In this document: piece by piece, positions 1 through 4,841 of the stretch
Layout: each line of letters starts with the position of its first letter
Position numbering within the stretch: position 1 is the first letter of the stretch
Assembly (NCBI GenBank): GCA_937859895.1
Contig: CALMAV010000018.1
Coordinates: forward strand, 1-6,696
DNA from: an uncultured Bryobacterales bacterium
GTDB lineage: Bacteria; Acidobacteriota; Terriglobia; Bryobacterales; Bryobacteraceae
DNA length: 6,696 bases
Direction: 5' to 3'
Translations under genes and position numbers: made by a program
Notes under the pieces: generated by a model
What the model was told of the DNA's origin: nothing
Database searches by the model: none
Seen by the model: the letters and a program-made list of their open reading frames with translations, nothing else

Positions 1-688
1 GTTGGAGATCCTTCGGCGTGAAAAAGGCGGTACCGTAAATGCGTTGTAGCTGCGCATTCTTTTCATTGCCCTTCCAGTAAGCTCCGGCAATCGATAGCAG
101 CTTAAAAGCTTTGAGCTTCTCGGTGGAGGGCACATGAGGTCCGCGGCAGAAATCAATAAAATCTGGCCCGAGTGTGTACTCAGTAAAGATGTCCCCAGCG
201 CGTTCTTCAATCAGTTCATGCTTCATCCAGTCGCCGCGATACTTTTCGAGACCTTCAGCTTTTGGCGTGAGTTTGCGCTCAAAGGGCAGCTTGCGATTTT
301 GGATCTGGCGCATGCGTGCTTCGATTGCTTCCAGGTCTTCAGGCGTGAACTTGGTTGGCCGCTCGAAGTCGTAGTAGAAGCCTGACTCAGTGGGAGGACC
401 GATGCCCAGCTTCGTTTCGGGAAAGAGCTCGAGAACAGCGGCGGCTAGTAGATGTGCTGTGGAGTGTCGGTATACCGGAAGAGCGTCAGGGTTCTTCGGA
501 GTAAGAATCTCAAGCTGCGCGTCAGCTTCCAGCGGGCGTGTGAGATCGTGGAGCTCGCCATTGACGCGCGCAACCAGAGCGTCATTGGCCAAACGAGGGC
601 TAATTACTTGCGCCACGTCGAGCGGGCGTGAGCCTTCCGGCATTGATTTCTGGCTGCCATCGGGCAGAGTTATAGTGATGCTGCTCAT
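1..688 (-). CDS. thrS: Threonyl-tRNA synthetase, N-terminal part (gene cut by left window edge)
   Basis: This enzyme attaches threonine to tRNA-Thr in the cytoplasm and edits mis-charged Ser-tRNA-Thr. Only the first 229 codons are visible. They cover a TGS domain (about residues 1-62, opening MSSITITLPDGS) and the editing domain. The editing-site residues are all present: H75 and H79 in RHSTAHLLA, and C181 and H185 in FCRGPH, matching the His73/His77/Cys182/His186 set of E. coli ThrRS. The visible part ends at RIYGTAFFTPKDLQ, just before the catalytic core. The aminoacylation and anticodon-binding domains therefore lie beyond the left edge; the family is usually about 640 residues. The ATG at 688 is chosen because the TGS domain begins there. 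No strong Shine-Dalgarno sequence precedes it. The gene is divergent from an ECF sigma factor, with 79 bp between them. The identification is firm. Confidence 0.95.
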   Translation of the reverse strand, partial: MSSITITLPDGSQKSMPEGSRPLDVAQVISPRLANDALVARVNGELHDLTRPLEADAQLEILTPKNPDALPVYRHSTAHLLAAAVLELFPETKLGIGPPTESGFYYDFERPTKFTPEDLEAIEARMRQIQNRKLPFERKLTPKAEGLEKYRGDWMKHELIEERAGDIFTEYTLGPDFIDFCRGPHVPSTEKLKAFKLLSIAGAYWKGNEKNAQLQRIYGTAFFTPKDLQ

Positions 689-705
689 TCTGCTGGTTTA
701 GACAT
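685..705 (-). other. Possible six-codon upstream reading frame coupled to thrS
   Basis: On the thrS strand an ATG at 705-703 opens a six-codon frame, MSKPAE. Its TGA stop (687-685) overlaps the thrS ATG (688-686) as ATGA. This geometry is typical of translational coupling. The thrS ATG itself has no convincing ribosome binding site, so re-initiation is conceivable. It could equally be chance, since such short frames are common and no SD is evident for it either. Confidence 0.2.
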
Positions 706-767
706 GAGGGTACCAGAGCAAAGGGCGTTGGAGGCTGGCGTACGATTGCTAGACTGGAGTAACCTTC
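689..767. promoter_or_regulatory. Divergent intergenic region between thrS and an ECF sigma gene
   Basis: This 79-bp gap must hold the 5' regions of both divergent genes. On the plus strand GGAG at 756-759 lies 8 nt before the GTG at 768 and is a good ribosome binding site for the sigma gene; it also decides that start. I could not find a well-spaced -35/-10 pair for either direction. There is no GGAAC-type ECF element within the gap. No T-box leader is possible in so short a space, so thrS is not controlled by a T-box here. Confidence 0.5.
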
Positions 768-1391
768 GTGGGAACTACTACGGTAACGCCTGGTTTCGAT
801 GAATCCGCCTTGGTTGCACGTGCCAAAGACGGTGACAGCGAAGCTTTCTCCGAGCTGGTCAGCCATTACGACCGGCGTGTCTTTCGGATGGCGAAGCAGA
901 TCACCCAGAATGACGACGACGCCGAAGATGTTCTGCAGGAAAGCTTCTTAAAAGCCTACACGCATCTGGATAATTTTCAGGGAAACTCGAAGTTTTATAC
1001 CTGGCTTGTGCGCATTGCTGTGAACGAAGCGTTGATGAAGTTGCGGAAGCGGCGTTCGGATCGCACAGTCCCCTTGGATGAACCGATTGACACCGGGGAA
1101 GACGAGATGGTTCGGGAGATTGCAGTCTGGGATGAGAACCCTGAAGACACCTATTCACGGGAAGAACTAGGAACAATCCTAGACTCCGCAGTGCAAAGTT
1201 TGCGGCCAGCTTATCGAACCGTTTTTATATTACGAGACATCGAAGAACTGTCCATCGAGGAAACGGCACAAGCTTTGAATTTATCCATTTCAGCAGTGAA
1301 GAGCCGATTGCTTCGAGCACGGCTCCAGCTTCGTGAAAAGCTCACGCGCCAGTTCAAGCGAAAAGGGGATAACGCCTATGCTGACCTGTAA
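768..1391 (+). CDS. ECF-family RNA polymerase sigma factor (sigma module 1)
   Basis: A 207-residue alternative sigma factor that would direct RNA polymerase to a stress or signal regulon. Region 2 spans about residues 14-96, with the core-binding/-10 motif DAEDVLQESF near 51-60 and the NxxxxxLRKRR end of region 2 near 86-96. An acidic linker (about 100-140) leads to region 4 (about 144-192). Region 4 carries LSIEETAQALNLSISAVKSR, the helix-turn-helix that reads the -35 element. Both regions are complete and there is no extra C-terminal domain. The start is GTG at 768, preceded at 8 nt by GGAG. The last 14 nt overlap the next gene, a zinc-finger anti-sigma factor, so the two are almost certainly co-translated. 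The family is certain; the regulon and signal are unknown. Confidence 0.93.
   Translation: MGTTTVTPGFDESALVARAKDGDSEAFSELVSHYDRRVFRMAKQITQNDDDAEDVLQESFLKAYTHLDNFQGNSKFYTWLVRIAVNEALMKLRKRRSDRTVPLDEPIDTGEDEMVREIAVWDENPEDTYSREELGTILDSAVQSLRPAYRTVFILRDIEELSIEETAQALNLSISAVKSRLLRARLQLREKLTRQFKRKGDNAYADL
1363..1368 (+). promoter_or_regulatory. Ribosome binding site of the soluble anti-sigma gene, inside the sigma CDS
   Basis: AAGGGG lies 9 nt before the ATG at 1378, within the last codons of the sigma gene. It supports the short start at 1378 over the upstream in-frame ATG at 1333, which would add 15 Ser/Lys/Arg-rich residues read from sigma region 4 codons in another frame. Confidence 0.6.
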
Positions 1392-1650
1392 GCGTTTTTT
1401 GCAGGAGCTCAGCGACTATTTAGAAGAGCGGCTCGATCCGGAAACACGAGCGGAATTGCAAAAGCATCTCAACGAGTGTCCAAACTGTTGGGTTGTCTGT
1501 GACACAACTAAGAAAACCATCAAGGTATTCAAGGGTATGCAAGCACAGCTTCTGCCATCCGGAGTGCAAATGCGGCTGTCTGAATTTTTGGCTCGCAACT
1601 GCAAAAAGAAGCAGGAGAAATCTTCGCTTCCTGCTCAGTCTGAATCTTAG
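1378..1650 (+). CDS. Small soluble zinc-finger (zf-HC2/ZAS type) anti-sigma factor
   Basis: A 90-residue protein expected to bind and hold the sigma factor encoded immediately upstream. It shows the ZAS zinc signature: C4 near the start, then H30-x3-C34-x2-C37 in KHLNECPNCW. The helix between them (FLQELSDYLEERLDPETRAELQ) matches the zf-HC2 pattern. There is no hydrophobic segment, so it should be cytoplasmic, unlike the membrane-anchored anti-sigma of the second module at 3617-4096. Two further cysteines, C41 and C75, lie outside the usual zinc ligands. The C-terminus is Lys/Ser-rich. In soluble ZAS proteins such as RsrA, thiol oxidation releases zinc and the sigma factor; a redox role here is only inference. 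The gene overlaps the sigma gene by 14 nt and ends 12 nt from the convergent gene. Confidence 0.86.
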   Translation: MLTCKRFLQELSDYLEERLDPETRAELQKHLNECPNCWVVCDTTKKTIKVFKGMQAQLLPSGVQMRLSEFLARNCKKKQEKSSLPAQSES

Positions 1651-1672
1651 TTCAGCTTACCGTCAGAGCTGA
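1651..1672. terminator. Possible bidirectional hairpin between convergent genes
   Basis: The arms TTCAGCT (1651-1657) and AGCTGAA (1666-1672) are perfect inverted repeats around an 8-nt loop. The hairpin starts directly after the anti-sigma stop codon and overlaps the last codons of the convergent gene. There is no clear T-run on either side and the stem is only 7 bp, so a terminator role is weakly supported. Confidence 0.3.
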
Positions 1673-2097
1673 AACCCAAGTTCCCCGAGTAGATTCTGAT
1701 TGAGCGTACAAACTGGGCATTCGCAGCCACCGCGCTCGTTGGGTCTGGGAAGGTTGCCGGCGCCGGTTGGCCCGATATGTTCGCTTCCACTCTCCCGCTC
1801 TCTCTCCACAACCTCATGCCACTGTCCGACGGTCATTCGTTGGACCCCGCCACCTCCGTAGAGAAGCGTCTGTTTGTTTGGCATGGTCCATAGGTACTCA
1901 GCGGGAACTCCGCTTCTGAAGTTAATACGGCGGTAGACCAAGTCAGGCGTAAAGTTCTTCTTTTCGGCTTCCTTCCATAGTTCCTCATTGCTGGGATAGA
2001 GAGCAGTGCGTGTCATTCCATCCTCTGTCCACACCTCAACCCACTGCTCCAGCAGCCGGATGTCTCTACTTTTTGCTGCGGCTTGTTTTTTCGGCAT
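1663..2097 (-). CDS. Hypothetical protein with GVPxEYxW domain and CxCxxC tail
   Basis: A 144-residue protein I cannot assign to a named family. The N-terminus is basic (MPKKQAAAKSR). Residues 18-70 form a compact stretch with WVEVWTEDG, ALYPSNEELW and FRSGVPAEYLW. This stretch aligns, with about one or two gaps, to residues 217-268 of the protein encoded just upstream, so the two appear to share a domain. Near the C-terminus is a tight cysteine cluster, C125-x-C127-x2-C130 (GGCECPVC), that could bind a metal. No signal peptide or membrane segment is visible, so it is probably cytoplasmic. GAGA at 2107-2110, 9 nt before the ATG, supports the start. It follows the 309-residue gene by 33 nt on the same strand and is likely in its operon. 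The gene looks real; its function is unknown. Confidence 0.75.
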   Translation of the reverse strand: MPKKQAAAKSRDIRLLEQWVEVWTEDGMTRTALYPSNEELWKEAEKKNFTPDLVYRRINFRSGVPAEYLWTMPNKQTLLYGGGGVQRMTVGQWHEVVERERESGSEHIGPTGAGNLPRPNERGGCECPVCTLNQNLLGELGFQL

Positions 2098-2130
2098 TAG
2101 TTTATGTCTCTTTTGCGAACGAAGCGATTG

Positions 2131-3060
2131 CTACTGGATGGGGAGTACGTGCATGCTTTTTTCTGCCTGTTCACGTGCCAGGTCTGACAATGCTTCCTGG
2201 CAGGAGCGCTCGAAGGTGAAGTGTGAGGTTCCATCGTGGTTTTCACAGTCCGAAACCCAGCTATACTCGTCCGGTACTCCATGAAGGAAGTACAAAGCGC
2301 GTTTCACTATCGGCTTAGGCTCCCTTGCGCCTTCAATCATGCGTTGAAAATATTCGTTTCGCGGCTGATACAGCGTGAAGGTTTTGCCGTTGATTACCTG
2401 AACAGTGACGCACTGAATGATTGCTCCCTGAGGTCGCGGCTTTGCAGCTTCCAGGTTAGGTTCAGTCGCGTGCGCTGAAGGAGAGGGCAACACCCTCGAG
2501 TGCTGCGCGACCTCTCTGGATGCTGGCACGTGCGAGCGTAGCTTTTCAATGGCAGTACGGGCCTGATAGAAGGAGCGCTCTGCAGCGCTTCGGTGGCGGA
2601 GGATCTTGTCCAGAAAGCCCACCTGCTTTGTGTCCCACTCGGTGGAATCAGGCTGCTTAGAGTAGAGCGACTGTTCAATCTGGTTGTATCGCGTCTGATT
2701 GCGCCTTAGAATCCAATCCGCGCTTGCGGCGCGCAGAACTAAACTCCGCGTCAACGCATCCTGTGGTTTGTAAGCGTCCAGCCAATCTTTAACAAGCTGA
2801 TTCCACTCCGACTGACTTTCGTCGGGTAGCACTATCTCAGCTGAGTGTGGCGGCGATACAGGTCCGGATACTTCTTCAGGCTCAATCGAGCTTGTCGGTT
2901 CAACTGCGTTTCGGATTTGTTTAGACGGAAAGATTGTTGTAGTGCAGACAGCAGAGTTTTGCGTTTTCCCCCTTCGCGTCTTGCCTGTGAGGCGTACCTC
3001 AATGCTGTCGCTTGTACTTGCTTGTTCAGTTCGTTCCAACATCTGTTCGGAGGCTCCCAT
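2131..3060 (-). CDS. Hypothetical two-part protein: ERSFY-type region plus GVPxEYxW domain
   Basis: A 309-residue protein of unknown function. Residues 23-36 (RLTGKTRRGKTQNS) look like a worn form of the STGPRTxEGKxxSS motif found in a family of hypothetical proteins common in Acidobacteriota and Planctomycetes. The following region, IVLPDES (76-82), a helical block with WILRR near 116-120, and AAERSFYQA near 159-167, keeps that family's order. This family link is from memory. After a Pro/Ala-rich linker (about 180-212), residues 217-268 carry NGKTFTLYQPRNEYF and FLHGVPDEYSW. These match the domain in the downstream 144-residue protein. No membrane segment is visible. The start at 3060 has GAGG 11 nt upstream; M7 is an alternative. 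It is first in a two-gene minus-strand unit after a 170-bp intergenic region. Confidence 0.8.
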   Translation of the reverse strand: MGASEQMLERTEQASTSDSIEVRLTGKTRRGKTQNSAVCTTTIFPSKQIRNAVEPTSSIEPEEVSGPVSPPHSAEIVLPDESQSEWNQLVKDWLDAYKPQDALTRSLVLRAASADWILRRNQTRYNQIEQSLYSKQPDSTEWDTKQVGFLDKILRHRSAAERSFYQARTAIEKLRSHVPASREVAQHSRVLPSPSAHATEPNLEAAKPRPQGAIIQCVTVQVINGKTFTLYQPRNEYFQRMIEGAREPKPIVKRALYFLHGVPDEYSWVSDCENHDGTSHFTFERSCQEALSDLAREQAEKSMHVLPIQ

Positions 3061-3230
3061 TCGAGCTGGAACCTCAGAAAGTTAAATGGAAGCTATGCTC
3101 CTGAAAGCAAAGAAGCAAGAAAATGTTACGTACTTTGTGACTGGACTTTGAAAAATATGCGCAGTCAGGCGTGTAGCCCTGACCCGAGTGTGAAGTGGAT
3201 CCAGCTGGCATTCTGCCTAGCCACAACCTG
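3061..3230. promoter_or_regulatory. Intergenic region upstream of the two-gene hypothetical unit
   Basis: This 170-bp gap lies between two minus-strand units and carries no convincing gene. It contains the hairpin listed at 3151-3183, near the end of the sigma operon. The AT-richer part (about 3080-3160) would hold the promoter of the 309-residue gene. The best pair I see on the minus strand is TTCAAA, 18 nt, TAACAT, which matches only 4 of 6 consensus bases at each box and is therefore weak. Confidence 0.35.
3151..3183 (-). terminator. Possible rho-independent terminator of the sigma/anti-sigma/Spy-like operon
   Basis: Read on the minus strand, GTCAGG (3183-3178) and CCTGAC (3169-3164) form a 6-bp stem with an 8-nt loop. 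Eight bases later a run of five T (3155-3151) follows. It lies 47 nt after the stop codon of the Spy-like gene, where a terminator is expected. The stem is short and the T-run is not adjacent to it, so the call is tentative. Confidence 0.4.
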
Positions 3231-3587
3231 TTAGTGAGGGAGCTGAGAAAAGAGACGGTCGAATTTCTTCTGCTGGTCAGGAGTTAGAACATCGAAGATT
3301 CGCATTTTGCCATGCTCGGCCACATCAGCGCGTTGCTCCTCAATGTTTTGATAGTACTTGGCGTAGTCGTCCAGTTCCTTCGTGACGATTCGCTCCTGCT
3401 CAGGAGTAAGATCCAGAGAGTTGCGGAGTTGCCCCAGGTTTAAGCTCTGCTGATGGGCAGCCTCGATCCTGGAGTGGAGAACGGAGCGGGTGATCGCTGC
3501 TCCAACAGCCACCCCGCACACGAAGATGAGAGACAGGATGACAAGTACCTTGGGATTCCACCAGGAAGCATCGTCATCGCGTAGCAT
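3231..3587 (-). CDS. Membrane-anchored Spy/CpxP/CnrX-like periplasmic protein (heavy-metal sensor type)
   Basis: A 118-residue protein. One hydrophobic segment (about residues 13-32, KVLVILSLIFVCGVAVGAAI) anchors it in the inner membrane, and the remaining helical part should face the periplasm. Two LTPxQ-like motifs, LDLTPEQ (58-64) and VLTPDQQKKF (100-109), are the hallmark of the Spy/CpxP/ZraP/CnrX superfamily. A long amphipathic helical stretch lies between them. Candidate metal ligands are H38, H45, E63, H92 and M95. They recall the His/His/Glu/His/Met set of CnrX, but I cannot align them position by position. It follows a membrane anti-sigma gene by 29 nt and is the last gene of the sigma operon. 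A role as periplasmic sensor or chaperone acting on that anti-sigma is inferred from context. It is shorter than CnrX (about 148 residues). Confidence 0.82.
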   Translation of the reverse strand: MLRDDDASWWNPKVLVILSLIFVCGVAVGAAITRSVLHSRIEAAHQQSLNLGQLRNSLDLTPEQERIVTKELDDYAKYYQNIEEQRADVAEHGKMRIFDVLTPDQQKKFDRLFSQLPH

Positions 3588-3616
3588 AGCCTGCGGCCGA
3601 GAACTAAGTGAGGTAG

Positions 3617-4096
3617 CTATTGGGATGACTCCTGATATGAGGCGAAGTTCACCAGAACAGCGTCGCGCTGTTCTGATTGACTCCCAAAAACTCGTGAGCT
3701 TGGAGGTGCTGATTGAACTGTGGAGGTCGGTTTACCGGAGAAGTGGCCATCAATCGATTCCGCCGTAAAAAGATAGGCGGCAAGTATCAGCGCAGCAGAG
3801 AGAGAGGCGTAAGCAAGGCGTTTGCTGAAAGGCGAGTAGAGAAAAGCAGCCCATGCAGAAACCCTGGTTCGTTGCTCAATTTTTTCCAGGACTTTGGCGT
3901 AGAAGCCAGCCGAGACTTCCATTTCCTCAGGTGCGCGAAGGACACGAAGGTGTTGTGCAGCTGTTCGCATCTCATTCACTTGCACGAAGCACTCGGGGCA
4001 TTTTGTCAAATGAGCAGCAGCAACACCTGTACGATCCGCATCCGAAACGCCATCCGCCAATAACTTTTCGAGTTGATCCCGTATGGACCCGTGCAT
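3617..4096 (-). CDS. Membrane-anchored zinc-finger anti-sigma factor (sigma module 2)
   Basis: A 159-residue anti-sigma factor. The cytoplasmic N-terminus has the zf-HC2 signature H29-x3-C33-x2-C36 (AHLTKCPECF); H2 may stand in for the usual first Cys ligand. A helical linker (about 40-80) follows. A single transmembrane helix lies at about 93-112 (RLAYASLSAALILAAYLFTA), after the basic SKR that favours a cytoplasmic N-terminus. A Ser/Pro/Gln-rich periplasmic tail of about 47 residues completes it. It should hold the sigma factor encoded upstream at the membrane until a periplasmic signal arrives. GAGG at 4107-4110 lies 10 nt before the ATG, inside the end of the sigma gene. The sigma stop and this start are 14 nt apart. 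The family is confident; the signal is unknown. Confidence 0.88.
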   Translation of the reverse strand: MHGSIRDQLEKLLADGVSDADRTGVAAAHLTKCPECFVQVNEMRTAAQHLRVLRAPEEMEVSAGFYAKVLEKIEQRTRVSAWAAFLYSPFSKRLAYASLSAALILAAYLFTAESIDGHFSGKPTSTVQSAPPSSRVFGSQSEQRDAVLVNFASYQESSQ

Positions 4097-4110
4097 AAGT
4101 CGTTTGACCT

Positions 4111-4809
4111 CTAAAACCGGGGTGATTTATCAAGCCGCCCCGCTGCCTTCACTAACTTCTGCCTTGCGCGAAACAACTTTACCTTAATCGTATTTTCATT
4201 CATGCCAGTCATCTGCGAGAGCTCTTCCACCGAGTGGCCCTCTACTTCTTTCAAAAGCAGAAGAGAGCGATCCTCTTCAGAGATCTTCGACAAAAGCTTG
4301 AAGATCAGGTCATACTGAGCCAAGCGCTGATCGACTGGCGTTTCATGGTTTGTGGCCGGCTCTGAGTTCTCGACACGCAGCGAGTCATCGGCTGAAAAGT
4401 CACTCTCATAGATCAACTTACGAACGCGCTTCTTGCGCAGATAGTCGTAACACTCGTTGACAGTAATCTTATAGATCCACGTCAATAGAGAGCTGCGAAA
4501 ATCGAAGTTCTTGATGGAAAAGTAAACTTTGGCGAAAACCTGTTGAGCGATGTCCTCGGCGTCGTTGCGGTTGCGCAAGATGCCGTAGATGATGGAGAAG
4601 ACCTTGGTCTGGTACCGCTCCACGATCTCGCGGAAAGCAATCTCGTCGCCATTCTGCACGCGCTTAACAAGCGCTGCTTCGTCAGTAGATCGGTGATCCA
4701 CTTTACCTTTAGCCTGGGTTGCTTCGCCAGTCACTGCCGGGAAGGGTATAGCCTCGCTCAGCCCGTTCATACAAGCCGACCGACGTAGCACTGAAGTTCC
4801 ACGTTTCAA
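4111..4809 (-). CDS. ECF-family RNA polymerase sigma factor (sigma module 2)
   Basis: An RpoE-like alternative sigma factor of up to 232 residues. Region 2 spans about 46-128, with DAEDIAQQVF at 83-92 and the TWIYKITVNECYDYLRKKR end of region 2. Region 4 spans about 170-226, with GHSVEELSQMTGMNENTIKV forming the -35-reading helix-turn-helix. The start is uncertain. The longest frame begins with TTG at 4809, next to a stop codon. GTG at 4791 and ATG at 4770 (residue 14, MNGLSEAIPF) are also in frame, and none has a strong SD. About 30-45 residues precede region 2, more than the usual ECF length, so a shorter start is reasonable. It heads an operon with a membrane anti-sigma and a Spy-like protein and is divergent from tyrS. 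Confidence 0.93.
   Translation of the reverse strand: MKRGTSVLRRSACMNGLSEAIPFPAVTGEATQAKGKVDHRSTDEAALVKRVQNGDEIAFREIVERYQTKVFSIIYGILRNRNDAEDIAQQVFAKVYFSIKNFDFRSSLLTWIYKITVNECYDYLRKKRVRKLIYESDFSADDSLRVENSEPATNHETPVDQRLAQYDLIFKLLSKISEEDRSLLLLKEVEGHSVEELSQMTGMNENTIKVKLFRARQKLVKAAGRLDKSPRF
4778..4800 (-). promoter_or_regulatory. Candidate ECF-type (autoregulatory) promoter at the sigma gene 5' end
   Basis: On the minus strand GGAACTT (4800-4794) matches the -35 element read by many RpoE-like ECF sigma factors. GTC at 4780-4778 sits 15 nt after the AAC, close to the expected -10 spacing. A transcript would begin near 4771, at or next to the in-frame ATG at 4770. This fits self-activation only if the real start is ATG 4770. 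A single 7-base match can arise by chance. Confidence 0.25.
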
Positions 4810-4841
4810 TTATTGTTCATGCAACCCGGTATAACAGGAAG
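4810..4841. promoter_or_regulatory. Short divergent region between the sigma operon and tyrS
   Basis: Only 32 bp separate tyrS from the longest sigma frame. On the plus strand TATAAC (4830-4835) is a near-consensus -10 box whose end lies 6 nt before the tyrS GTG. AGGAAG (4836-4841) abuts that GTG and is too close for a normal Shine-Dalgarno. I see no good -35 at 16-18 nt; TTCAAT at 4805-4810 would need a 19-nt spacer. There is no room for a T-box leader. Confidence 0.35.

Noticed and set aside
134..385. Open plus-strand frames of 83 and 66 codons, and another at 390-701.
   Set aside because: They lie opposite thrS, whose minus-strand frame has conserved TGS and editing motifs. The plus-strand translations look like no protein.
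689..767. T-box riboswitch or tRNA gene upstream of thrS (and likewise at 4810-4841 before tyrS).
   Set aside because: The gaps are far too short, and no T-box core or cloverleaf can be folded by eye.
771..776. GGAACT just after the first sigma start, resembling an ECF -35 box.
   Set aside because: No GTC or TC-type -10 follows at proper spacing. The GTG at 768 has a good ribosome binding site, so the promoter must be upstream.
600..866. Minus-strand frame of 88 codons crossing the thrS-sigma junction.
   Set aside because: It overlaps thrS out of frame and the sigma gene antisense, and its sequence is low in recognisable features.
1333..1377. Longer start for the soluble anti-sigma at ATG 1333.
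   Set aside because: It would overlap sigma region 4 by a further 45 nt with Ser/Arg residues unlike the family. The ATG at 1378 has AAGGGG at the right distance, and C4 falls where the ZAS family expects it.
2845..3234. Plus-strand frame of 129 codons filling the 170-bp intergenic region.
   Set aside because: More than half is antisense to the 309-residue gene. The composition is Cys/Ser/Arg-rich as in antisense frames, and it has no SD.
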